From: Trametes villosa
Lineage: Eukaryota; Basidiomycota; Agaricomycetes; Polyporales; Polyporaceae
Assembly: GCA_002964805.2 (NCBI GenBank)
Contig: PUDQ02000001.1
Coordinates: 62,001 to 126,000 of the forward strand
Direction: 5' to 3'
DNA: 64,000 bases
Shown here: positions 1-10,472 of the stretch, one piece after another
How positions within the stretch are numbered: the first letter of the stretch is position 1
How the letters are laid out: each line of letters opens with the position of its first letter
Translations under genes and position numbers: made by a program
Notes under the pieces: model-generated
What the model was told of the DNA's origin: nothing
Seen by the model: the letters and a program-made list of their open reading frames with translations, nothing else
Databases searched by the model: none

Positions 1-1061
1 ATTGTCCTACCTTCGCTCAGTCAACATCCTCTGGACGGTCATATGATCTCTTCTCTATGCTTATTCACCGTCCTCCCTCAGTAGTATATAAGGAGGACTC
101 TGCAGGTGTTACAACGGTACGATCGGATCGGACCCGGACCCTGTTCCCGCCTCGTGTTCCCCTCATGTTTACCTCGTGTTACTGATGTGGATGGACTTCG
201 TGCGGATACGGTGCAGCTACGTTGAGGCAGTGCCTCATGGTTACCTTATGTACAACACGAGGCTACGCCTCATGTATACGGCCCTGTTACCTACAGACTC
301 CCCTCCCCTGATACGCGTTGTTACCGCATGGTTTGCATGTATATATGTACCAGTGGAGAGCTGAGGATGTCCCTCAGCTCGACCTAGTTATCTATCACCT
401 TCGAACCCCTGAACTCGAGGCTCACTCTCTGCTCGTTAGACCCTTGCACCTGAATGTTACCACGACCCCTAGGTGTTGTCTTAACAGCAGGCCTCTGCTC
501 TTCAGTTGTTCTCTTACAGACTGAAGAGTAAGTCCCTCATTACCTATATATTCCTTACATGTTACTTACTAGTACTTGTAGCCTCTCTTGTGCGGCTTAC
601 AGGTACAGTACTATGCAATCATAGTTGTTCTCTCACAGACTGAAGACCTCTCTTGTGCGGCTTACAGCCTTCCAAGTTCAAAGTTCATCAACCTCTATTC
701 CCACACTGTGTTAAAACAAAGTGTTGGAATGCACTGAGCAATGGACAAGCACCATAGATACAATACCTACTTTATTAGGACTTGTTAGATAGTCCGAGCA
801 CAGCCACCAGCCAGTGCATACCACGCTGGCCTCCTCTCTTTCCTTTCCTCAGTCACTCCTCTTACAGACGGCTGAGGTATGGCATTTATTTGTCTACTGT
901 ACCTTTCAGATAGCTCACACATGTATATAGTGTGTCTCCCTTACAGGTGCAGATAATAGATCTAAGTTGCTCCTCTTACAGACAGCTGAGCATGTCTCCC
1001 TTACAGATTCCGACACATAGTAACATTCAGATGCAAGGGTCTAGTGAGCAGCAGGTGAGCC
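1..1061. other. Gene-free, repeat-bearing segment
   Basis: No coding exon with a recognisable product was found on either strand. The segment holds short internal repeats: a 21-base unit beginning CCTCTCTTGTGCGG recurs near 581 and 648, and variants of CTCTTACAGAC recur near 514, 637, 862 and 976. It looks like decayed repetitive DNA. The few short ORFs have no domain or codon pattern suggesting a protein. Confidence 0.6.
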
Positions 1062-1205
1062 TGTTTGGGCCGGGCAGGCTTCAAGTCTAAAACCGGTCAG
1101 AGTTGACAGCTCCGAAGTGTGGAAAAGCGGAGCTCTGAACTCCAAAGTGTGGGAAAGCAGACCTAGGGCTCTGGAGGTCAGACTTGTCAGATGTAGCGGA
1201 GCAGT
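1062..1205 (+). repeat. Dispersed repeat R1, truncated copy
   Basis: This stretch shares an ordered set of words with the copies at 2150-2341 and 4701-4935 (the latter inverted): GTTGACAGCTCCGAAG, AAAGCGGAGCTC, a GGGAAAGC block, then a CAGATGTAGCGGAGC-like block. The copy stops before the GGAGGCCCACACA-type end present in the other two, so it is probably truncated. No ORF spans the copies, so R1 is likely non-coding and non-autonomous. Its class is unknown. Confidence 0.7.
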
Positions 1206-2149
1206 GACACTACATACTCAAACCTTGTGGAAATTTGAACAGTCGATGTTTGAATAAACATTCTTGACCATAAGTTGTGTGGATATGTGTGAATTCAAAA
1301 AATGTGTAAATAATTCACACACGTGCTTTCAGCCAGATAGTGTCCATAGTTTGACAAGTGGTACAGTGTGGCTAGAGGAGACTTGTATGTGTGTGTGCAT
1401 ACGTGGGCAAGGGGCACAGGCAACTCCCCGCTGAAGAAAAACAAGGCCGAGCCACTGGAAAGCTCCGAGCACGTGATGCACCCACCGCAATCGGTCTCAA
1501 CCGCGTTGTCATGTACTAGGCCAGCACTCACACGCCTGCCTGTTCTGGACCCACCGCAAGACATCTGTGCTGTTAAGATCACACTTGAAGTGGTGTTTGA
1601 GCGCACTCAAAGAGTTATAAATAACAAGTAGATTGTCAAGTCAAGAGTATGAGTTGTTACAGGATGAACAAGGAGATCGAAACTGGGGATGAAGGAGAGA
1701 GAGAGAGGGTCCTTGTATGCTGTTGGGGAGAGATCTATGCAGCAGATCCGCAGTAAGGTGCAGCACTGCTGCGGCATGTCTGCAGTCAGTATGAGTCAGG
1801 TCTAGGCTAAGTATAGTACACCAAAGTTGGTATAAGTCATGAGGAGTTGAGACGAGTCATATGGACTAAATATAGAGGCTGAGTCAGGATGAGTCAGATC
1901 AAATCATGTCCGTGTTAGGAACCAAGGATGAGATTGTAACATGTGCGACTTGTGTCGCTGCTGCCATGCTCATGGGTTGTTTGCGCATGAGGCCACCTCA
2001 GCCCTTTACACCAGCTGCCCACACACGCGACTGTCACTACACCAGCCTGAGCTGCCTGCGTGCGCACAATTGCCACTACAAAAAATGCCTGCATATGGGA
2101 TGCTGCCGCTCCAATGCACTGTACGTGATTAGCGGCCGACTTGGATGAG
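1206..2149. other. Gene-free segment
   Basis: No supported gene. Between about 1785 and 1890 the word ATGAGTCAG and close variants occur several times (a weak short repeat). The short ORFs here show no family features. Confidence 0.5.
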
Positions 2150-2341
2150 CAGCAGTACCTGTTAGGGCCATGCTTAAGTCTGGAAGTGGTCGGGGTTGAC
2201 AGCTCCGAAGTACAGAAAAGCGGAGCTCCGAACCCCAAAGGCACGGGAAAGCAGACCTGGGCTTCGGACGTTGGTATTGTTGGATATAGCGGAGCAAAGG
2301 TCCAAATGGAGGCCCACACAAAAGAGGGCTTCATTGAAGCT
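2150..2341 (+). repeat. Dispersed repeat R1, copy split by the fold-back element
   Basis: Second copy of R1, similar over its whole length to the inverted copy at 4701-4935. It runs up to GAAGCTA at 2336-2342 and resumes at 3152 with TACATCAGC. The 4701 copy reads straight through this point (GAAGCTACATCAG on its minus strand), so this copy was interrupted by the element at 2343-3151. Confidence 0.8.
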
Positions 2342-2342
2342 A

Positions 2343-3151
2343 TTAGGAATGCCAGAGGCCCTTGCCACTTGTCCTTAGATTTCAGAGGTGGACAGGTCCG
2401 ATGTCTGGAGGTGCAACACTAGAATGTCAGACTTACCGGACTAGAAAGGTTGAAGCTACCGGACAACAAACAGAGGAAGCGGAAGAAGTAGATTTGCAGG
2501 GAAGTAAAAGGAGTGTACAGATGCAGAAGTAAATGACATGGGTAATGGGTCAGCGAGATATCCGAACTGAGTAGCTACAACATATCAGCTACGTATATAT
2601 AGACTACGTGTTATGCCCCGTGCGACCTCCGACACTTGCGGACTCAACTCCGCTTTTGGTCCGCTTTTACTCCGCTTTTGGTCCGCTAAGTCCGCTCTTA
2701 TCGGACTTAACTCCGCTTACTCCGCACTTATTGGACTTCAACTCCGCTTGTCCGACTTTTGGACTTACTTACTCCGCTTTTCCGCTTCTATTCCGATTAG
2801 AACAATAGTCTTATTGTCTTCCCCAAGTTCCGACTTTATTCCGCTTTTACCTTCCTTATTAGTCCGCTCTTATTGTTGTGGCATAACAATTGGCTCGTAG
2901 TCTATATATACGTAGCTGGTATGTTGTAGCTACTCAGTTCGGATATCTCGTTGACTCGTTACCCATCTCGTTACACCATCCCATTTATCTATACACTTGT
3001 TCTACTCCTCTCCACTTCCTCCGCTTGTCGTCCGGTAGCTCCGACCTTCCTAGTCCGGTAAGTCCGACATTCCGGTGTCAGACCTCCGAACATCGGACCT
3101 GTCTACCTCCAAAATCTGAGGACAAGTGGCAAGGGTCTCTGGCATTGCTAA
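2343..3151. mobile_element. 809-bp fold-back (MITE-like) element with TA target duplication
   Basis: The two arms, about 2343-2617 and 2880-3151, are long imperfect inverted repeats of each other. The left end begins TTAGGAATGCCAGAG and the right end is the complement of TTAGCAATGCCAGAG. The dinucleotide TA lies immediately outside each end (2341-2342 and 3152-3153), matching a TA target duplication. The centre (about 2618-2880) is rich in CTCCGCTT-type words and contains no ORF. TA duplications and long terminal inverted repeats are known for Tc1/mariner- and PIF/Harbinger-type non-autonomous elements. Which transposase mobilised it cannot be told from the sequence. Confidence 0.8.
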
Positions 3152-3153
3152 TA

Positions 3154-4162
3154 CATCAGCAAACGGGGAGCTTCAGTACAGTACACTACAGTGCGCGATG
3201 AGTGCGATAGCGTACTGTCAGCGCCAATCGTACAGACAGGCGCCGACCGCCCCCTGTAATATTCCATCGCACCGTCCGGGTGGCTGTAACTTACAAGTGT
3301 ATCGGGCGAGGTGCTATCAGCCTCTACCTCACCCCGGCCCAGACGACTGTGTACTGTAATGAGATGCATCACAAACCCTGATTTTCTACTCACATATTGA
3401 CGAGCCTGCGTCCCAGTAGAGGTTCATACAGGTTTGCACCACGGCCGGACACTATGCGTCGCGGCGGGACTGTTCGAAGAGATTGTATATTGCGTATTCG
3501 ATGCCCGCCGGGCACTGGCCGCTTGATCGGTGGTCAACGTTCAAGCGGTTACCGGAGTCAACCGTCTATAAGGAAATGCTGGATTGTCTAAGCAATCGGT
3601 GCAGGGCGCATGCGTTTCCCAGCCTCCTACCGTCGCTCAAAACGATGAAAGACTGTTTACAGTTGTTTCCCTCGAGAGCCCCATGAGACAGCGCTTAGCC
3701 TTCGGGGCCATCCCCTGCTCAGCGGGGTTTCAAACACCTTTCCTTCGCCCTATGCCTACATAAACGGGTGCTTCTTAGCTATCTCTCCTGACTACCTACC
3801 ACCATTGTCGCCTCCTCTATCGACCCACCTCCCTGACTCCCTGTACTCCAGGTCAGTCCTTCAGCTGAGATGTGTGTATGCACTCATACACTTGCGAACC
3901 TCACCCCTAACGCGCATATACGCGCACTGCTGACGCACCCCGAGGGCTCTGACTTTCATTGACAGGTTGCGTCTACCGGTGCTCGGGAATCGGGTCACAA
4001 CAGGTGCGCAAATGACTTCCTTTAGGCGGGCCCGTACTAACTTGGATTCCTCAAGGCTCACGTTGACAGTGACATGCGCCGCTGAGGCCGTCATGTGTTT
4101 GATCAAATGCCGGTGAGTTGTCTATTCGCTTGTGTAAACCCGAATGCTGGTGGCGTGCTCGC
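3154..4162. other. Gene-free segment
   Basis: After about 25 bases of resumed R1 repeat, no supported gene or family was recognised on either strand. Short ORFs are present but have no domain features. Confidence 0.5.
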
Positions 4163-4305
4163 CCGCGGCTCTGTCCCCTTCTCTCCCCCGGCTCTGTCCC
4201 CTTCTCTCCCCCGGCTCTGTCCCCCGGTTCTCTCCCCCGGCTCTGTCCCCCGGCTCTGTCCCCCGGCTATGTCCCCCGGCTCTCTCGCCCTTCCCTCCCG
4301 CCCCG
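4163..4305 (+). repeat. C-rich minisatellite
   Basis: Tandem, slightly varied copies of CTCTGTCCCC(GG) and CTCTCCCCCGG follow one another about nine times. All three forward frames read through it as Ser/Pro/Leu-rich ORFs, as expected of a repeat without stops. It is not evidence of a gene. Confidence 0.85.
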
Positions 4306-4700
4306 TGCTGCCCAGCATCGGCTCAGATCCTACACATGTATATATACTGTGGTGCATTGTAGTAGTTTCCCTAATATATTTGTTCGTTTGCGATCATGCC
4401 GTGTGAGCTGAGTGAAAAGCGAAGCTAGAAACCGGCGTGTACCGCTGCTAGTAGTACCAGTAAGGTGAGCCATGCGCTATAGTCCCAGGCGGCGAGATTA
4501 CATCGTACTACAGGGCTCCCACCCGATATGATTGGGAGTTATAGCGGCGGGGCCGGTATGATTGGGTATTGTAGAGAGCGCCGGTGTGTTGTAGCGTACT
4601 AACACCACTGGCCACTGGATGGTAGCTTGTCATCTAAAACTACTAGCATTTTAAGACATTATGAGAACTATAGTGTAATATACTGCACTACACTAAGTAT
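4306..4700. other. Gene-free segment between repeats
   Basis: Nothing recognised: no coding exons, no tRNA-like cloverleaf signals. The sequence is A+T-richer than the flanking C-rich array. Confidence 0.5.
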
Positions 4701-4935
4701 GGCCAGTTCACTGATGTAGCTTCGCTGAAGTCCTCCCTTGTGTGGGCCTCCATTTGGACCTCCGCTCTGCTACATCCGACACGTCCGACCTCCAAAGCCC
4801 AGGTCCGCTTTTCCGCGCCTTCGGAGTTTGGAGCTCCGCTTTCCCGCGCCTTCGGAGTTTGGAGCTCCGCTTTCCCGTGCTTCGGAGCTGTCAACTCCGA
4901 CCGGTTCCGGACTTAAAGCCTGCACGGCCCTAACA
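4701..4935 (-). repeat. Dispersed repeat R1, inverted copy with the empty insertion site
   Basis: Inverted copy of R1 relative to 2150-2341. The block TTCGGAGTTTGGAGCTCCG occurs twice in tandem (about 4820-4870), so this copy has an internal duplication. At 4717-4718 it carries the single TA into which the fold-back element is inserted in the sister copy, followed on the minus strand by CATCAGTGAACTGG. It therefore preserves the pre-insertion sequence. Confidence 0.8.
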
Positions 4936-5190
4936 CTACGAGCTAATTGTAATGCCACAACAATAAGAGTGAACTAATGAGAAAGGTAGAAAGTGGAATA
5001 ACATCGGAATTTGGGAAAGATAATAAGGCTATTGTTCAGAAGGGAAGGATTTGGAATATAAGCGGAAAAGTGGAGTAAGTAAGTTCAAAAGTCGGACAAG
5101 CGGAGTTAAGTACAGTAAGTGCAGAGTAAAAGCAGACAAAAAGAAGAGTTAAGTCCAAAGGTGTCGGAGGTCGCACGTGGTATAGCAGCA
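4936..5190 (-). repeat. Second repeat module R2, related to the centre of the fold-back element
   Basis: Read on the minus strand this stretch parallels 2618-2890: a GTGCGACCTCCGACAC start, a series of CTCCGCTT / TTACTCCGC-type words, then CTTATTGTTGTGGCAT and GCTCGTAGT. The module is therefore present both inside the fold-back element and directly beside R1 here. One end resembles TGYTATRCC and the other GGCATWACA, so a solo-LTR-like origin is possible but unproven. Confidence 0.6.
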
Positions 5191-5628
5191 AGAGACAAGG
5201 TGAAGCAAGCACAGCTGGTATAGCACCCAGCAACAAGAATTGAGCACCCCTAATGGTGCAACATGCATCTGGTCACAGGTCTGTAAACTTTGAGAAGTGT
5301 AAAGTCTCAGAATTGCTAAGCAGTCTGTGAGGTCTACCACAGTGCTCACAATTACCTCAGACAGAATATCATTTTATTGATGTACAATGTAATTCAACTG
5401 CAATGTAAACTCACATTCCTTCGTGGTGTTGACATCCTCAAGAAAGCCTATATTTCTGAGCTTAGGACCTAAACAAGAAAATAAAAAGGCAGGGGGGCTG
5501 TGAATATAATTCTACAAGTGTGTCAGGGGTCCTGGAAACAGAAAAGTTTGTCATGTATGTGCAAGAAAACTGCTTAAACATTCTCATGCGATATAGGAAC
5601 AAAGCCAAACTTCATCTTCAATACCTCA
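5191..5628. other. Intergenic segment downstream of the GT25 gene
   Basis: No coding exon recognised. It contains A+T-rich stretches such as the one near 5360-5390 and presumably includes the 3' untranslated region and poly(A) region of the minus-strand gene ending at 5629. Confidence 0.5.
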
Positions 5629-6994
5629 TTATACACCAAGTATACTATGCTCCAGGTGATCCCTCCAGCCACTCCCTAGTCCATCTGCCCCGCGGTCAAT
5701 ATCGCTCCCCGAACCCTTGTGTTGTACGACCACGCTCGGGACGACCGAGAATGCCTTCAGCCGTTTGCTCTCTACAAGCCAGGCTAGGGCCTGGTCGAGA
5801 GCTCTCGAGTATGCGAAGGGAGGGTAGGTGAGATAAAGGAGTAGTCGACGAGCGCTGGCGGGGTTAATCGCGTAGGCATGGGTGCACTTCGGAGCGAAGG
5901 AGGGATGCAGGCCGACGGATGAACGTGTTGAGAGAGACTCGCTGCGCATGCCAAGCGCAGGGTAATGGGATTCGTTGGACCAGCAATGCCCTGTAACGTG
6001 TTGATAAAGGGTTGAGTAAAGCGAGTAACCACAAGGACTTACCGAGATACACGACATCCCAATCTACCGGCAAATCGTCCCAGACCCCACGGAGCTTCAC
6101 CGCAATGTCTTGCTCCATGTCAACGTCGTCTTCGAGGATCAGAAACGGGTTGCGTCGACTTCCTGCAGAACTCTCAGCTTCGTCGCCGTGCTGTTCCAAG
6201 GGGCCGGCGTCGGCGACGCGTTGGATTGCAGCTAGATGAGAGTGCCAGCAAGCGATCTTCGCAGTCGTAAGCAGCATATATGACGGAAGTTCCGGTCTGA
6301 ACCTGACGCCCTGGACATGATCTTCTTTGGCACAGGTCAGAGGTGTTGCCGAACGAGAGCGTATAGCCTGTCCAGCCGCAGCGTGTGGCAATGTTGAGGG
6401 TGTATCCGATATAGGCAGGTAATCATTGCTGAAACCTAGCGAGGACTTGGACGGATGTGAACCAGCCGAGATAGGAGGGAAACAAGGACTGCTCGAGATG
6501 AACTGTGCCCCAGAAGTGTCCCAAGACGAGCGCGAAAGAGTCCCAGATGCGAGGTCGGTCGGCCACTCGAAGATGCGAGAGCGAATGTTACTCCGGATTG
6601 AGTCAAGACAGGCCATGATGGCCTGTACCGCAGGTTCGTCTTGCGAGATGGCGTCGAGGTAGGACCACGGGATATCGAGGGCGAGTCGCAAGCGTTCCAT
6701 GATCGCGCGACGGTCGAGACGGCTAGGTCGTGAGATGACGAACACTTGGGAGAAGATTCCGAGAACCTTGGCCCCTTCAGATGGGGAGTCGCCCACATCC
6801 GTGAGGGCTAGCTGTTCGGGTGCTCCGGCCACGATCTGGCCAGGGTATAAGCTTTGGAACCGGTGCGTCTTGAAGCTAGAAAGCGATGTCCCCACGGACA
6901 GACCACGAGGAGGTCCAGAGTAGAGGCATACTAGACCCAGAAGAAGCACAGAGGTAACGAGAAAAGCTAGACAGCGTTGAGTGCGAGTAGTCAT
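5629..6994 (-). CDS. Glycosyltransferase family 25 (LPS/collagen-type galactosyltransferase family) protein
   Basis: Two exons, 6994-6043 and 5990-5629, joined by a 52-nt GT-AG intron that keeps the frame (VVYLG then HCWSNES), giving about 438 residues. A hydrophobic segment at residues 9-25 suggests a type II membrane anchor, so action in the secretory pathway is likely. GT25 features seen are FVISRPSRLDRR near residue 85, the acidic EDDVD at about 288-292 in ILEDDVDMEQD (DxD-like nucleotide-sugar/metal site), VDWDVVYLG just after it, and CTHAYAINPASARRLL followed by SRALDQALAWL in exon 2. GT25 enzymes usually transfer hexoses to proteins or glycans; the substrate here is unknown. It is transcribed away from UTP18, with about 190 bp between the two starts. 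A Ser-rich insert at about 150-210 is longer than I expect for the family. Confidence 0.85.
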
Positions 6995-7185
6995 CGCGGC
7001 GGCGAACAGGTGGAGGCGGAGGTGGAGGTTGGAAGGCGGCTGACGCGAACTTGCTCGACGCGCGCGCCCTTACCAAATCGGGCGACCGCGAAATTTCAGG
7101 CGCCGGCGGCTGAGCGCGCCTCGTCCGCCGCCTTCCTGCATCTCCTCACCCTCCCTCTCGCTCCTCCTCTTCTCCTGCTGGTCTC
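6995..7185. promoter_or_regulatory. Divergent promoter region, GT25 / UTP18
   Basis: The 191 bp between the two opposed start codons must hold both 5' untranslated regions and promoters. The UTP18 side is pyrimidine-rich (a run of CTCC/CTCG words at about 7140-7180), which is common next to fungal transcription starts. No TATA box was seen. Confidence 0.45.
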
Positions 7186-9069
7186 ATGGGCAAGCACGCG
7201 CGCAAGAAACAAAAGACAGCCGCGCCGGCAGAGGTACAACCTCTCGGCGTCGTAGCGGACCATGCAGACGACACAGCCAAGGACGAAGAGGAGCTCCGCC
7301 TCGAGAGCTTTCTTTTCGGGACCGCAGACACGGGCGCGGGCCCTTCGGACGAACACGACTTCTTCGTCGATGACGGCGGAGACTATGGTACTACTGGCGA
7401 GTTTAATAACGTCGAGGACGATGAGGTGAGTACCATCTCCTTTCTCTACACTTCCTCGTCTTCACGCGCGCTCTCAGTTATTCGCGGTAGATGAACCAGC
7501 TGCCGAGGCATCGTCCAGCTCAGCCGCGCAGCCCCCAAAGGTGGAAGCTACCTCCAGCCGGAAGGCGTCAGCTTGGACAGATGCAGACGACACCACCCTC
7601 GAGGTCTCCCTCGCGAACGACAAACGGCGCCGGAAACTGCGCGACGCCCTCGCCGAGGACACAGTCGGGGGCCGGGACTACGAACGCCGCCTGCGCAGGC
7701 AATACGAGAAGATCAACCCCACACCAGAGTGGGCGACGAACGCCCGCAAGCGGGTGCACGGTGCGCCGGGGAAGCGCAGGAGGACCTCAACAGACTCGGA
7801 GTCCGATGCAGAAGAGGAGGCTGAGGAGGAGGGCGTGCTCGAGTCGCTGCTCTCCGGGACGGGCTCTGCTCTCGCCGGCCGGAAAGCAAAGATCCTGCCC
7901 CATGGCACGCTCTCCATCGAGCGTCTGCGCGACGCGAACCTCTCCGCGAAGGCGGAAGGCGAGGTCAAGGTCGTGCAGTTCCACCCGTCCCCGCAGGTCC
8001 CCGTGCTGTTTACCGCGAGTTCGGATCGACGATTACGACTGTTCACGGTACGAGTTCTCGCTTCTCCTGCCGCCTCCTCTTACTGATTGTTTCGTAGGTG
8101 GATGGACACACCAACCCGCACCTCCAAACCCTCCACATCCCCACCCTCCCCGTCTCGAACGCCATGTTCCACCCTGGCGGTACTTCCATCCTCCTCACCG
8201 GGCCTCGACCCTTCTATTACACATACGACCTCCAAACAGGCGCGACACAACGCTCGCCTCGCGGTCTGTGGGGCACCACCTTCACAGGCAACAGCCAAGC
8301 CGCCCAAGACGGCAGCATGGAAGTATGCGCCTTCGACTCTACCGGCTCTGTCCTGGCGGTCGCTGGCCGGAGAGGGCACGTCCACCTGGTCGACTGGCGA
8401 GCAGGCGGCGGACAGGTTGTTGGCAGCGTCAAGATGAACTCTGGGGCGAAGTCGCTCTGGTGGTCAGGCGAGGAGCTGCTCACGCTTGGTGAGGACTCCG
8501 AGGTGTACGTCTGGGATGTCGGACAACGGAGGTGCATACGACGATGGAAAGACGGCGGAGGGTACGGCAGCCAGCTGCTCGCAGGGGACCGGTCAGGAAA
8601 GTATCTCGCAACCGGGTACGTGGATCAACACATGCTAGCAGAACCGCGCTGACGATGTCGAAACAGGTCCCGCATGGGCATCGTGAACGTCTACGGTTCC
8701 GACGCCGTGTCAAGTAGTGTGGCCCGACCAAAACCCTTGAAGGCACTCGGGAACTTGACGACCTCTATCACGTCACTGCGATTCAACCACGACTCCCAGC
8801 TCCTGGCGGTAGCAAGCAACGTCAAAAAGGATCAGATGCGTATGGTATGCACTCCCTCCGCTTTCCCGCCCCGCAAGGACAGCTCTGACCATTCCCTTCC
8901 TTAGATCCACCTGCCATCTCTGACCGCGTTCTCCAACTGGCCTACATCAAGTACGCCGCTTGGCCACGTTACGAGCGTGGACTTCTCTGCGGGGAGCGAG
9001 TATGTGGCGGTGGGCAACAACCGGGGGCGTGTCTTGTTGTACCATCTCAGGGATTTTAGCACGCTGTAG
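7186..9069 (+). CDS. UTP18: U3 snoRNP-associated WD40 protein UTP18
   Basis: Five exons (7186-7425, 7478-8047, 8098-8615, 8667-8844, 8905-9069); all four introns have GT-AG ends and join in frame. The product has a Lys-rich start (MGKHARKKQK), acidic stretches (SESDAEEEAEEE), then a WD40 propeller: VVQFHPSPQVPVLFTASSDR, LQTLHIPTLPVSNAMFHPGG, FDSTGSVLAVAGRRGHVHLVD, LLTLGEDSEVYVWDVG, FNHDSQLLAVASN and DFSAGSEYVAVGNNRGRVLLY. The order of acidic N-terminus plus one C-terminal propeller is that of UTP18 (WDR50), a t-UTP/B subcomplex component of the small-subunit processome needed for early pre-18S rRNA processing in the nucleolus. The length of about 556 residues fits the family. The gene ends convergently with TRS33, about 70 bp apart. 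Confidence 0.9.
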
Positions 9070-9137
9070 CCCATTCTTTGGCTGTCGCGCGCCGCGCCGG
9101 CTTCAGTAGTTGATGCATGGCCGAAGCTACGATTGCT

Positions 9138-10061
9138 TCATGACCCCTTGGGCAGTTTGACTTGGAAAGTACCTGAGGATCGATGAGCATGGGTGGCCAG
9201 CGGGGGGAAGAGCATATAGCTCACATTGCGGCAGGTTGGTCACTTCCGGCACAACAACTGCTTGGAAGCCCATCCTTACGAGCGCACCGCGGATAATGCC
9301 CGCTGGATATGCCACGTACTTGGATATCGTCAGTTGATCAAGTCCGATGAATGAGGACGGCGCATAGTAGGGAGACGTACCACTTTGGACTTTCTGAGAG
9401 TCTCTGTACGGCCTTCCCATCCAGAGACGCGCGTGAGGGGCTTGAACGCGTTGTCTTGGAGGACGTACACCCCCTGTTATATTTGCTCAGCCTACGGCGA
9501 GATCAGCAGGGCGCAAGGGCGACTTACTCGGTGATTGGTTCGCAAGTTATCGACCTGCTTCTCCCAGCACGCGTTCCAGAGGTCTTTGCATATGAACTTG
9601 ATGGCGTCAAGGGTATCCGTGAAGAGCCCGCGATCGTGGCATAACCTGGGGATGACATTCAGAATGAGCCGGCCGAGGCTGACAAGAGCTACTCACCGCT
9701 CAGCCATGTTTGCGCCGACGTGCATGCCGATGGCCTCCAGCCGGGCGCGCAGCTCCTCTTCCTCCCCTTCCGGGCCGTCTTTGGATATTGAAGAGCGTGA
9801 CGCATTGCTGCCCATGGACTCGCGTATCTTGTCTTTCTTGAGTGCGGGAGGGGCTGGCGCGGCGGCTGGCATAAGGCCGGCGTCGATCATCTCCTGCTCG
9901 ACCTTCTTCGCGCGGGCTGTGGCGACGGAGGCTGACGCGCGGAGGGTGTTGACCATCTCGATCACGAAGTAGTCCATCGCGGCGCCGTCGACATAGCGAG
10001 GCGAGGGGTCCGCGACGGCGGCGAGGGAGGGCACGGCGGACATGGACGGTCTGGCGGACAT
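9138..10061 (-). CDS. TRS33: TRAPP complex subunit TRS33 (TRAPPC6 family)
   Basis: Five exons (10061-9697, 9645-9528, 9473-9381, 9318-9225, 9172-9138) encode 234 residues with every intron phase consistent. Family signatures in order: MDYFVIEMVNTLR, the MAERLCHDR junction, FTDTLDAIKFICKDLWNACW, KQVDNLRTNHRGVYVLQDN, AYPAGIIRGALVRMGFQA and VVVPEVTNLPQCTFQVKLPK. TRS33/TRAPPC6 is a core TRAPP subunit in the GEF complexes for Ypt1/Rab1 that tether ER-to-Golgi and Golgi vesicles. An Ala/Pro/Ser-rich insert at about 55-110, within the alpha-beta fold, is unlike the compact animal protein. The 62-nt third intron is easy to miss because one frame reads through it. The start codon lies only 28 bp from the left end of the large transposon, so its normal upstream sequence has been displaced. 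Confidence 0.9.
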
Positions 10062-10090
10062 GGCGGTCGAGTACTAGCAGCAGTAGAGTA

Positions 10091-10472
10091 CACCACCGGA
10101 TGACGCCCATATGCCCCCCATATCCAGATCTGGTATCCATCAGATATGCACGCCGATATAGGCTGGACACCGGGCCACATATCTGACAGACATCTACCTT
10201 AGACTATGGCCATCAGATATCCACGCGGCGCATACCGGCTCGGCCTCCCGTGGCATATGTATTGGATGTCGTCCGCATATCTCACGGATGTCGGGCGCCG
10301 GATATGGGAGAGGTGCATTTCATGCCCGCGCGAACCCAGCATTCCGGGATTGCATACGCGCATTTGCGTCCCAGTATATAAAAGAACATTCACACTGCAG
10401 GTAGTGGGACGGACAGAGAACACATATATTTCTTTGGTAGTACTGGAGATGCATATTCGACATAAGGAGATA
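10091..10472. repeat. Left terminal inverted repeat and ATAT-rich subterminal region
   Basis: Positions 10091-10107 are the terminal inverted repeat. From 10108 to about 10315 at least eight words with an ATAT core in GATAT/CATAT context occur in both orientations (for example near 10109, 10120, 10142, 10155, 10180, 10216, 10254, 10277 and 10313). A strong TATA-like word, GTATATAAAAG, lies at 10374-10384. On the plus strand it points into the element, antisense to the third gene. Confidence 0.75.

Noticed and set aside
2343..3151. Long hairpin as an RNA gene or assembly artefact
   Set aside because: Clean TA duplications and an empty site in a related repeat copy are better explained by insertion of a fold-back element.
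9127..9420. Apparent read-through ORF in TRS33 suggesting a 25-residue insertion
   Set aside because: The conserved frame before it is different; a 62-nt GT-AG intron (9319-9380) joins SKV to YVAYPAG in phase, as the family requires.
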